From positions 1 to 64,000 of the forward strand of contig SCUE01000037.1 of assembly GCA_004297775.1 (NCBI GenBank): a stretch of 64,000 bases of DNA, given 5' to 3'. This document shows positions 51,843 through 59,150 of this stretch, one piece after another (the first letter of the stretch is position 1; each line of letters opens with the position of its first letter). Position numbers and translations under genes: made by a program. The DNA comes from Chloroflexota bacterium. GTDB taxonomy: Bacteria; Chloroflexota; UBA6077; FW602-bin22. Below the pieces are notes generated by a model. It was not told the DNA's origin. It saw only the letters and a program-made list of their open reading frames with translations, and did no database searches.

Positions 51843-52233
51843 TGTCCCGCGCGATCTCGGTGAGCTTCTGGCTGCGCAGGGGCACACGTCCCGGACGGTG
51901 CGGCAACTCCGCCTCGAGACCCAGACGGACGATGTGCATTTGCTTCGGTGCTGGCGCGAGGGCTGGACGTTCCTGACCCACGACACCGAGGACTACACGC
52001 TCTTACACGCTGCCTGGACGCGCTGGGCGCCAGCCTGGGGCCTGGCGTCGGCACCGTCCCACTTCGGCATCATCCTCCGGCCACAGATCGGCGCGGCCGG
52101 GCTGATCGGTCCCGTCGGGGCCTTCCTCGCGTCGGCGCCGCCGCTGGTCAACCAGCTCTACGCCTGGACGCAGGACGCCGGCTGGCTCGTGTTCGACGAC
52201 GCAACCGGGTGGCAGCCCTTCACGCCGACGTAG
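51817..52233 (+). CDS. DUF5615 PIN-like toxin, copy 2
   Basis: A 138-residue protein with the same layout as the copy 1 toxin: ADLYLDHNVPRDLGELLAAQ at the start and QTDDVHLLRCWREGWTFLTHDTEDYTLLHAAW with the acidic and T-H-D core. GTG 51817 is inferred because the family starts ADLYLD. It overlaps the DUF433 gene. The two toxins are clearly homologous but diverged, so this module was duplicated long ago. Confidence 0.8.
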   Translation: MADLYLDHNVPRDLGELLAAQGHTSRTVRQLRLETQTDDVHLLRCWREGWTFLTHDTEDYTLLHAAWTRWAPAWGLASAPSHFGIILRPQIGAAGLIGPVGAFLASAPPLVNQLYAWTQDAGWLVFDDATGWQPFTPT

Positions 52234-52464
52234 AGCAGCGCCTTCGTCGCCGAGCTGCGCCTACCGGCCGACGCGACGGTGTTCCCGTCAGGGTCCCACC
52301 CAGGCGGCTTCGGGCTGGAGCTGCGCGGGTGCGGACGGGCCTGTGCGCGACGTTGTGCGCGCGGCCAAGACCGGCGGGCGCGGCTGTTCCTGGAGCTGGC
52401 GGCGGACGTTCGCGTCGCCGCCGGGTAGACTTGATGAGGAGGATGCACCGTTCGCTACGAGTTG
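52234..52464. other. Stretch without a recognised gene
   Basis: One frame (from about 52234 to 52430) is open and reads FVAELRLPADATVFPSGSH followed by GFGLELRGCG and LFLELAADVRVAAG, but has no good start codon and I do not recognise it. It may be the rest of a decayed protein. No structural RNA or repeat was seen. Confidence 0.4.
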
Positions 52465-52857
52465 ATGGACCTTGAGACCGGCAACGTCGTGCGTGCGTAC
52501 GCCTCCGAGGCCGCGGCGCTTCGCGACGTCGTAGCGACCGTCCGCCGGCTCGGCCCCGAGGCCGTCGCCGATCTGGCTCTCGGCGAGGGCGATCACCCGC
52601 CTGGGGGGACGGCCCTCGCTGGCCAAGAGCTCGTCGAGCACGCGCTGGCGACCGGTGCGCTGAAGAACGGCCGCCCGCGGGCACGCCGCCGCCCGGCCGT
52701 CTCCGCCAATAGTGCCGCCGGCCCGCCGGCCAGGCGAACCGCCTCGAAGGACGCCGGCAGGCGGGCACACGAGACAGGGGACAAAGAGCAAGGGACCGAT
52801 AGGCCCTCGGGCGGGAGTTCGAATCTCCCGATACCGTCGTCGAGATCGGACCTGTAA
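52465..52857 (+). CDS. Unknown small protein, 3' end replaced by repeat
   Basis: MDLETGNVVRAYASEAAALRD and ATVRRLGPEAVADLALGEGDH form a small alpha/beta domain of a kind I associate with uncharacterised proteins of actinobacteria and chloroflexi. The natural C-terminus is uncertain: from about 52768 the frame runs through the 30-base repeat shared with 47042 and a tRNA-like piece, so an insertion has probably replaced the original end. TTG 52462 is another possible start. Confidence 0.5.
   Translation: MDLETGNVVRAYASEAAALRDVVATVRRLGPEAVADLALGEGDHPPGGTALAGQELVEHALATGALKNGRPRARRRPAVSANSAAGPPARRTASKDAGRRAHETGDKEQGTDRPSGGSSNLPIPSSRSDL
52768..52797. repeat. Second copy of the 30-bp repeat
   Basis: CACGAGACAGGGGACAAAG plus 11 more bases match 47042-47071 with one G-to-A change. 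In both places the repeat ends an older gene (ISL3 fragment there, a small unknown gene here) and a tRNA-derived sequence follows within 100 bases. Confidence 0.75.
52801..52836 (+). repeat. tRNA-like T-arm fragment
   Basis: CGGGAG-TTCGAAT-CTCCCG at 52812-52830 is a perfect T-arm with the canonical TTCGAAT loop. It differs from the CAT tRNA. The flanking CCTCGGG and ATACCG suggest the 3' part of another tRNA gene, truncated. It may be an attachment-site scar of a separate element. Confidence 0.5.
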
Positions 52858-52955
52858 AGGGGACTTGGCTCCTGGCAGCGGCGCCCGGCTGGCTTGACCC
52901 GGGGGAAGAGCCAGCGCTAGATTGCCGGTATGGCTCTGACGCCAGACCAGCCGAC

Positions 52956-53603
52956 GTGATCGACGACCAGGCGGCACTCCCGGTGGTGCTCGCGCTCGCG
53001 GCGCTGTTTCTCGGCTGGTACATCCTCGGCAACGAGTTGATGCGGCGGCGCGCCCGCCGCTTGGCCCTCTGGTGCAAGCGCGCCGTCGATCCACTTGGCG
53101 GCCAACAGGCCGTGCGCTGGCTGACGCTGCAGTCTTTCCGCCTTGAGCTGGATGCGTTGAACCAACCGTTCGAGCGCGGCACGATTACCGGCCTGGTCGA
53201 ATCGTGGGATGTGCCGCTGATCTGGATCTGGAATCGCCGCCGTGGCCGGCGGGACATGGTCCTGCTGCAAATCGTGCTTCGGCGGCAGCCGCTCTGGGGC
53301 TTCGAGCTCTACCGGCCGGGCTCGCTCCTAGCGGGCGACGCGCGGCACGTCGCGGCCGACGAGGGGTGGTCGGAGTCGGCTCTCGATGAGTTCCGCTTGT
53401 GCCTACCTGGGCCAGGCGCAGCCGCGCTTCCCAACGCCCTCCTCGCCGAGCTAGATACGTATCGCAGCAACCTCGTCCGACTCGCGGTCCGGCGCCGCGA
53501 CATCCACCTAACCCTGGCCCTCAACGTGCCCGATCCCGCCGGTTTCGGACCCGATCGCTTCGCCGACCTCGTGGGCCGTCTGGCCCGAGCGATCGTCGCC
53601 TAA
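52956..53603 (+). CDS. Membrane-anchored unknown protein
   Basis: A 215-residue protein. ALPVVLALAALFLGWYILG near the N-terminus is a single membrane segment, followed by basic RRRARR, so the rest is probably cytoplasmic. The soluble part (RWLTLQSFRLELDALNQPF, WDVPLIWIWNRRRGRRDMVL) is not a family I can name. Start is GTG 52956, overlapping the end of a nine-codon open frame (52930-52959). It is convergent with the ArsA-like gene and its 3' end overlaps it by four bases. Confidence 0.65.
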   Translation: MIDDQAALPVVLALAALFLGWYILGNELMRRRARRLALWCKRAVDPLGGQQAVRWLTLQSFRLELDALNQPFERGTITGLVESWDVPLIWIWNRRRGRRDMVLLQIVLRRQPLWGFELYRPGSLLAGDARHVAADEGWSESALDEFRLCLPGPGAAALPNALLAELDTYRSNLVRLAVRRRDIHLTLALNVPDPAGFGPDRFADLVGRLARAIVA

Positions 53604-54649
53604 GGAACCCGTTCGCGACCCGTGCCGAGCGCGCCGGTCTCCGGCAGGAAGAGGGCATCCGCCAATCGCCTCAGCATCGCTGTGCCGCGCACCTCGTCTT
53701 CGAAGAGCGGCACAACCGCGCGCACCTGGCCGTCGAACTTCTCCCAGATCGTCGCCATATGCTCGTCCTGCATCGCCAGCCGATTGCGCACGAACTCGGC
53801 CGTGTCGGCGCCAACCACCGACCGGTCGATCCGCATGTTCACGAGTACGCCGCCGACGGGGATCCCGAACTCGTGGAACCAATTGATGAACCTTGCGATC
53901 ACCGCGATCGGCAGAGCCTCGGGCAGCGTCACGAAGAAGAACGCGGTGCGCTGCTCGTCGGTCAAAAGCTCGCGGGCGTGCTCGATTCGTCCCCGGAATT
54001 CGATGAGGTATTCCATCAGCGGGTCCGCCTCCTTCTTCTTGGTGAAGGAGAGCAGTTGACGCAATCCCTGTGCTTCTTCGCGGCTCTTCATCATCTTGTT
54101 GACCCAGAGCCCGTACACCTTGCTCATCCCCAGCAGCCGGCGCGCGTTCGCCGTCGGCGCGGTGTCGAACACGTAGACCTCGTACTCGTCCTTGAACATG
54201 AGGTCGATCATGTTCTCGAACATCGCGGACTCTTCGAACGCGGGGTTCATCGTCGCCGATTCGACGAACTCGTCGGCCTTGGTGCTGACCTCGGCGAACT
54301 TGAGGAACCACTGGATCTTGTCGCGGATCTCGCGCTTCGAGCGCTCGATTGTCTCGCGGGTATCGATCTCGTAGGCGAAGAGGTTCGGCACGCCAGCGAC
54401 CGCGACCTGGCGCCCGAAAACGTCCTGGTCCAGCAGCCCCGACAAGCTGTGCACCGGGTTGGTCGATGCCAGCAGCGTACGCCGGCCTGCCACGGCCGAC
54501 CAGAGCGCCGTCGCTCCAGCCATCACCGTCTTGCCGACGCCGCCCTTGCCGCCGAAGAACAAGTACTTGAGCCGGGGATGCTCGGCGACGTAGTCGGACA
54601 TCGTGGTGGCGATCACGTTCGTCTCCGGGGCGCTCGCGTTGGCGGTCAC
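53600..54649 (-). CDS. ArsA/Get3-family ATPase, canonical switch II
   Basis: A 349-residue ATPase. The deviant Walker A GGKGGVGKT is at residues 33-41 (signature Lys35), and the switch II-type motif VFDTAPTANARRLL is canonical for ArsA/Get3. FFFVTLPEALPIAVIARFI and the region IPVGGVLVNMR are also typical. Family members pump arsenite or target membrane proteins. The start ATG overlaps the upstream ATPase gene by four bases. It is the last gene of the operon. No arsenite Cys motif is apparent. Confidence 0.88.
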   Translation of the reverse strand: MTANASAPETNVIATTMSDYVAEHPRLKYLFFGGKGGVGKTVMAGATALWSAVAGRRTLLASTNPVHSLSGLLDQDVFGRQVAVAGVPNLFAYEIDTRETIERSKREIRDKIQWFLKFAEVSTKADEFVESATMNPAFEESAMFENMIDLMFKDEYEVYVFDTAPTANARRLLGMSKVYGLWVNKMMKSREEAQGLRQLLSFTKKKEADPLMEYLIEFRGRIEHARELLTDEQRTAFFFVTLPEALPIAVIARFINWFHEFGIPVGGVLVNMRIDRSVVGADTAEFVRNRLAMQDEHMATIWEKFDGQVRAVVPLFEDEVRGTAMLRRLADALFLPETGALGTGRERVP

Positions 54650-55650
54650 GGCGCCCCTCCATACATGATCTCGGCTAGGCGTTCGATCGCCGCAAGCCCC
54701 GTGACGTCTCGCTCTAGCTCGGGGACGTGGGCCAACACATCTTCTCCAAGCGTCGCCTGGATTTCAGCAAGATATCGCTGCTGCATCGTGATGCGGTTCT
54801 TCAAATACTCGGGCACGTTCTGACTGGCCAACTCGGTGGGCAAAACGCGGTTCACAATATAGCCGGCGATCGGTACGTCGAAGCGCGCAAAGAGCTCAGC
54901 GGCCTTGCGGGTGTCGAGGATGATCATCTCTTCGGGAACAACCACGAAGAAGAAGCCCGTCTTGGTTCGATCAGTCAGAATGCGCGACGAGGCATTGATC
55001 CGCGACTTGATGTACTGGAGTTCGCCGAGGATCTCGTCCTCCTCGGTCACCTTCTGACGTCGCATCACCGCCGAGACTTGTTCGTACTCGCGCATCTCCT
55101 CGCGGAGGCGGGTGATCTTGTTGATCCACTCGTCGTAGACCTTGGCCATCGACAGGTAATAGAGGGCGTGGCCCAAGGGCACAAGGTCGTAGATGTAGTA
55201 GTCGTAGTCTCCCTTGACGACGATGTCGACGACCGCGTCGAAAATGGCACTCTCTTCCATCGCCGGCTCGGCGCTGGCCGCCTGGATGTAGTTCTCGATT
55301 TCCTCGGGCACTTCGGCCAGACCGTACCTGTCGAGGATCTTCTGGCGGATCTCCCCCTGATACGCCTTGATGTGGCTGTCGGCGTCGACCTCCTGCGCCC
55401 ACAGGTTCTCGGCGATTTGGACCGGTCCCTTGCCGAAGATGTCCCGCTGGAAGATGTCCGAGAGGCTGGCCTGCGGATCGACCGAAAAGACGAGCACCCT
55501 GTAGCCCCGTCGTGCCAGCCAGAACGCCGTCGCGGCCGAAAAGGTCGTCTTCCCCAGTCCTCCCTTGCCGCCGAACATAATGTAGCGCCGGTCCGGATAC
55601 CGGTCGAAAACCCGCTTCAGATCTGTATCGCCGCGCGCTTCTGTCGCCAT
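54646..55650 (-). CDS. ArsA/Get3-family ATPase with degenerate switch II
   Basis: A 334-residue ATPase. Walker A is intact (GGKGGLGKTT, residues 27-36), as is VFSVDPQASLSDIF and FFFVVVPEEMIILDTRKA. However, the switch II motif reads YDLVPLGHALYYLSMAKVYD where the family has DTAPTG; Thr, Ala and Thr are replaced by Leu, Val and Leu. This protein may bind ATP but hydrolyse it poorly. Together with the downstream gene it could form an asymmetric heterodimer. It shares its last bases with that gene. Confidence 0.88.
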   Translation of the reverse strand: MATEARGDTDLKRVFDRYPDRRYIMFGGKGGLGKTTFSAATAFWLARRGYRVLVFSVDPQASLSDIFQRDIFGKGPVQIAENLWAQEVDADSHIKAYQGEIRQKILDRYGLAEVPEEIENYIQAASAEPAMEESAIFDAVVDIVVKGDYDYYIYDLVPLGHALYYLSMAKVYDEWINKITRLREEMREYEQVSAVMRRQKVTEEDEILGELQYIKSRINASSRILTDRTKTGFFFVVVPEEMIILDTRKAAELFARFDVPIAGYIVNRVLPTELASQNVPEYLKNRITMQQRYLAEIQATLGEDVLAHVPELERDVTGLAAIERLAEIMYGGAP

Positions 55651-55655
55651 CCTGC

Positions 55656-55970
55656 CTAGCCCAGCGCGTCAGTGATGTCGCGTTCGCGCAGCATTCGCCG
55701 CTTCCAGGTACTAATCTGCGGCACCACGTAGGGCAGAAGGCGCAGACTGTAGTAAGGCGGCAGGATCGGCACACCGAGCAGGTCGCCCATCGTGATCAGA
55801 ATGAACAGGTGCTCCATGCTCGCGCGCGTGCGGATTGCGTGGCGCGACATGTCGTGCGAGGCCATGCCGTACATGACCTCTTTGACCGTGTCGAACGCGC
55901 GGAGCAGGAAGCCGCGGCGTCGCGGCGGGGGCGGGTCGATGGCGGCGAGAAGTGGTAGCAGGCCGAGCAT
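55656..55970 (-). CDS. Small conserved protein A, paralogue of the next gene
   Basis: A 104-residue protein. It has RAFDTVKEVMYGMASHDMSR, then a hydrophobic central segment MEHLFILITMGDLLGVPILP and PPYYSLRLLPYVVPQISTWKRR with a basic end. It is paralogous to the gene at 55985. A single membrane-interacting helix is likely. It ends five bases before the ATPase start, so the four genes are one unit. I do not recognise the family; it may be a client or adaptor of the ATPases. Confidence 0.75.
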   Translation of the reverse strand: MLGLLPLLAAIDPPPPRRRGFLLRAFDTVKEVMYGMASHDMSRHAIRTRASMEHLFILITMGDLLGVPILPPYYSLRLLPYVVPQISTWKRRMLRERDITDALG

Positions 55971-55984
55971 TGGCGGGGCACCTC

Positions 55985-56311
55985 CTAGAGACCGTGCAGG
56001 TCGAATTCATCCTTCTCGAGTGGATGCCGCTCGCGGAGCACGCGACGCCGCCAACCGGGCAGCGTCGGGATCAGGAACGGCACCACTCGGAGGCTGTAGT
56101 ACGGGGGCAGGATCGGGACACCGAGCATGTCACCCATCAGCATGAAGATGAAGAGGTTTTCGAGATCGGCGCGCATGCGGGCGGTCTCCCGCTCGAACTC
56201 GAAGCCAGTCGCGCCGTAGAAGATCTCACCCAGAGCGCGCAAGGCCGCCCGAGCACGCATCCGAGCGCGCGTCCCCAAGGACACGACCCGGATCGGCCTC
56301 ACGTTGAGCAC
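55985..56311 (-). CDS. Small conserved protein B, paralogue of protein A
   Basis: A 108-residue protein with the same layout as the previous one: RALGEIFYGATGFEFERETAR, LENLFIFMLMGDMLGVPILP and PPYYSLRVVPFLIPTLPGWR, then RRRVLRERH. The shared GVPILPPYYSLR block is identical over 12 residues. The N-terminal part differs. It starts one base after the cstA end, so it is translated with cstA. Two paralogues beside two ATPases suggests matched pairs. Confidence 0.75.
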   Translation of the reverse strand: MLNVRPIRVVSLGTRARMRARAALRALGEIFYGATGFEFERETARMRADLENLFIFMLMGDMLGVPILPPYYSLRVVPFLIPTLPGWRRRVLRERHPLEKDEFDLHGL

Positions 56312-56312
56312 C

Positions 56313-58124
56313 CTAGGCCGAAGCCGCGCCCGGCGCCGTCTCGAGCGGTGTTTCCCGGTACCGCTGTACCGCGCGCCAGCCGTCGACGCCGATGATGACT
56401 GCCGCGAAGAACAAAATGATCGCGATGATGATCGTGATCAGGCTGCCGAAGACAGCGATCTCGCGCCCAGCCACCCCGATGTTCTTGGCGAAGACAGTCG
56501 CATAGAGGTTGTAGCCAGTGACCAGGGTCGCCGCCATCGTGGTCACGTACATGAACACGGTCGGCGCCGCCGCAAAGGTCGGGTTTCGGCGCGTCGCCAC
56601 CAGCCAGACAGTAACAACCAGGAGGCTGAGAGACGCCATCAGTTGGTTGGCCGCGCCAAACAGCTGCCAGATGTACACCCACGTGCCGGTGATCACCAGC
56701 AGGAACGTGGCCGCCATGCTGATGACCGTGCCGACGTGGATGTTCCTGAAGATCGGGCTGCGATCGCCCAGGCCCTCGGCCAGCGTCACCCGCATCACAC
56801 GGAAGACGAGCTGCACGACCGTAATGACGATCACGACGAAGGCGGCGAAGGCAATCGCCGTGCCGTAAGGCAACGGGAGGCCGAACACACTCAAGAACCC
56901 GCCGACGCCGGCCGCGAACATCGCCGCGCCGGCAGCCGGCTGAGCCGCCACAGACACCGCCAGCAGCGAGAGGAGTCCGAGCGTGAACTCGCTGAACATC
57001 GCTCCGCCGCCGACCGGCAGCATATCGGTCTCGTTTTCGATCTGCCGGGCCGTGCTAACCGAGCCGATCAATGCGTGCCATCCGGAGATGGCGCCGCAGG
57101 CGATCGTTACGAACAGCATCGGCCAGATAGGTTGGATCGCGCCCGAGGCCGCCAGGGAAGCCGGGCCACCCAGGCCGACCAGGGCGGGCAGCTTGAAGGT
57201 GGCCAGTTCCGGCTGCAGGAAGAAGGCCAGTAACGCGCCTAAGCCGCCGAAGACGATCGTTAGCGCGGTGATCCAGAATCCGATGTAGTTCACCGGCTGC
57301 GCGTAACGCCAGATTGGGAGAATGGCTCCGAAGTAGCAGAACACGAACAGGAACAGCAGCCAGAAGACGAAGCTGACCGTGATCGGCACGTTCTGCGCTG
57401 CCGGCGGATTTGTCGGGTTGAGGACGGTGGTGATCCCGCCCGGCGCGAGCGAGTTCAGACCGTCGTTGAAGCCTTTGAAGGCCGCGGCGACCGGCCCGGT
57501 CGCGTCCGCGTTGAGCAAGACGCAGGCCAGCGTACCTCCCACCGTGATCAGCGTGACCAGGATCAGATCCATTCGTGCCCGGTACAACAGTTGGCCCGCC
57601 AGCAGACCGAAGAGGGCCAACGCGATGATCCCGAGCGGAACCCGCGGATCGACCAGCACGCCGGCAACGATGTTGCCAAATGCACCCGCGACGAGGAGCA
57701 AGTAAAAGAAGATGAACAGGAGCAGGATGCGCCGGGTGCGCGGCGCGATCAACTGGTGGGCGATCGCCGACAGCGAGTTGCCGTCGTTGCGCACGGATAC
57801 CACGATCGCGCTGTAATCGCTCGCCCAGCCCATGAACATCACGCCGAGAACGAGCCAGATAAGGCTCGGCAGCCAGCCCCACAGTGTTGCCGCGGTGATC
57901 GCCCCGACGATCGGCCCCGCCGCGGCGATCGACTTGAAGTGGTAGCCGTACAGCACGTTTCGGCTCGTCGGCATGAAGTCGACGCCATCCATGTACATCT
58001 TGGCCGGCGTAGCGCGGCCGGCGTTCGTCTGGATGACCTCGCGATCGATTCGTCGGGCGTAGAACCTGTACCCGACGTAAATCGCGATCGCTCCAACGAC
58101 GATCGCGACCAATGTGTTGTCCAC
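56313..58124 (-). CDS. cstA: CstA-family carbon starvation transporter
   Basis: A 603-residue protein with about 16 membrane helices. It has the CstA hallmarks YGYHFKSIAAAGPIVGAITA, GWASDYSAIVVSVRNDG and GAISGWHALIGSVSTARQIEN followed by ETDMLPVGGGAMFSE. CstA proteins import pyruvate or peptides. I choose GTG 58124: it has a strong AAGGAGAG Shine-Dalgarno 5-6 bases upstream, better than GTG 58157. The upstream Trx-like gene ends at 58158. Its genomic link to ArsA-like ATPases is unusual. Confidence 0.93.
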   Translation of the reverse strand: MDNTLVAIVVGAIAIYVGYRFYARRIDREVIQTNAGRATPAKMYMDGVDFMPTSRNVLYGYHFKSIAAAGPIVGAITAATLWGWLPSLIWLVLGVMFMGWASDYSAIVVSVRNDGNSLSAIAHQLIAPRTRRILLLFIFFYLLLVAGAFGNIVAGVLVDPRVPLGIIALALFGLLAGQLLYRARMDLILVTLITVGGTLACVLLNADATGPVAAAFKGFNDGLNSLAPGGITTVLNPTNPPAAQNVPITVSFVFWLLFLFVFCYFGAILPIWRYAQPVNYIGFWITALTIVFGGLGALLAFFLQPELATFKLPALVGLGGPASLAASGAIQPIWPMLFVTIACGAISGWHALIGSVSTARQIENETDMLPVGGGAMFSEFTLGLLSLLAVSVAAQPAAGAAMFAAGVGGFLSVFGLPLPYGTAIAFAAFVVIVITVVQLVFRVMRVTLAEGLGDRSPIFRNIHVGTVISMAATFLLVITGTWVYIWQLFGAANQLMASLSLLVVTVWLVATRRNPTFAAAPTVFMYVTTMAATLVTGYNLYATVFAKNIGVAGREIAVFGSLITIIIAIILFFAAVIIGVDGWRAVQRYRETPLETAPGAASA

Positions 58125-58157
58125 AACACTCTCCTTCAAAGCGGGACGCGTCGTCAC

Positions 58158-58601
58158 TCAGGCGATTCTCGTTGGCTCTCGCCTCCTTCCGTCGGCGGGG
58201 ACCGGCGACGGCTTCCCGCCAACTCGCGCCGCCACGGCCGCGTCGAGCCGCGAACGGTCGAATCCATCTATCCACGCTCCGCCGTCGACGAAAAACGCCG
58301 GGAATCGGCGGATGCGATGGCGGAGCGCCCACCAGACGCCCTCAATCGAGGCCGCGTCGATGATTCGGATGACTAGCCGGCTGCCATAGGCGACCGCGGC
58401 GTCGCGCGCCCATTCAGATATCTCTCGGTATTCGGACTCCAGCTCCGGCGGAAGCAGACCCGACGACCGCTGCTCGGCGTGTATCGCCTGCCCGACGCCA
58501 ATCTGGTGCCAGACCATTTCACAGTGCTGGCAGTGGAAGAACTCGGTCGGCGCGAACGCCACGATGTCGACTCGCGCCGATGGGAACTCCGCCGTACTCA
58601 T
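58158..58601 (-). CDS. Thioredoxin-like CxxC protein
   Basis: A 147-residue protein starting at ATG 58601 (MSTAEFPSARVDIVAFAPTE). The motif FFHCQHCEMVWHQIG has a CxxC at C24/C27, and RHRIRRFPAFFVDGGAWIDG holds the cis-Pro element. This is a thioredoxin-fold pattern. The start is fixed by the promoter at 58642-58670, which lies within the longer frame to 58670. It leads the operon with cstA, so a redox step is linked to the transporter or ATPases. Confidence 0.78.
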   Translation of the reverse strand: MSTAEFPSARVDIVAFAPTEFFHCQHCEMVWHQIGVGQAIHAEQRSSGLLPPELESEYREISEWARDAAVAYGSRLVIRIIDAASIEGVWWALRHRIRRFPAFFVDGGAWIDGFDRSRLDAAVAARVGGKPSPVPADGRRREPTRIA

Positions 58602-58641
58602 CCGGCCGACCTGTACATCAGGCTGGGCCACGTCCGGACAC

Positions 58642-58670
58642 CTTATACGCGCGTTCGCCGGCACTGTCAA
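58642..58670 (-). promoter_or_regulatory. Near-consensus sigma-70-type promoter of the operon
   Basis: Minus strand: TTGACA (58670-58665), 17-bp spacer, TATAAG (58647-58642). The transcript would start about 58635, roughly 34 bases before the Trx-like ATG (58601). Just upstream, AGCTCATAG occurs twice on the + strand (58672-58680 and 58690-58698), 18 bases apart, a possible activator site. Confidence 0.78.
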
Positions 58671-58671
58671 T

Positions 58672-59150
58672 AGCTCATAGCAGCTTGCCAGCTCATAGCT
58701 CGCCCTCAGGGCACCTGGGATTTACACCGCGCCCCGGGACACTACCTCAGCTCAGGGGAGTCGGAAGGCAAACCACGTCCCGAAACACGACCCGGCCCTC
58801 CTGTCGCATACCGCGGCGTACAGGTGGACACGAGGATCGACTGGCGGACATGTCTTCCCCTGCGCGGTCCAATCCCAGTGGGCAGTGAGTTGCGTTAGGC
58901 CCGCTCGCCTCTCCACCGGGTTCATCGCGCGCCGAATATAGAACACAAGTTCTCTGTTGTGCTATACCTTTCGTCCTGACGAAAGGAGCCGAGATCGCCG
59001 ATGCCGTGGCCGTTGGTCTGGATCGCCGAGACCCTCGTGCGTTTCGTTTTTCGACGATAACGAGATGGCGATCCGCTCCATCTCGGTCACTTTGAGGCCA
59101 GGTCTGCTCCAGTTTTTCCGCGCTCCATCCGCTCCATCTCGGTCATTTCG
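58672..59150. other. Mostly non-coding region with a second promoter, palindrome and direct repeats
   Basis: No clear gene. On the + strand, an extended -10 box (TGCTATACC, TATACC at 58963-58968) is followed by a palindrome CTTTCGTCCTGACGAAAG (58968-58985) and by AAGGAG, then a 19-codon frame at 59001 (MPWPLVWIAETLVRFVFRR). ATCCGCTCCATCTCGGTCA occurs at 59071-59089 and 59127-59145. This may be the remains of a regulated gene start whose body was lost. Confidence 0.5.

Noticed and set aside
53399..54823. 474-residue plus-strand frame opposite the ArsA-like ATPase
   Set aside because: It is antisense to the ATPase with a P-loop and switch II; its own sequence is low-complexity-like and resembles reversed codons.
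54727..55659. 310-residue plus-strand frame opposite the second ATPase
   Set aside because: Same reason; hydrophobic Asp/Leu/Val/His pattern is the usual antisense image.
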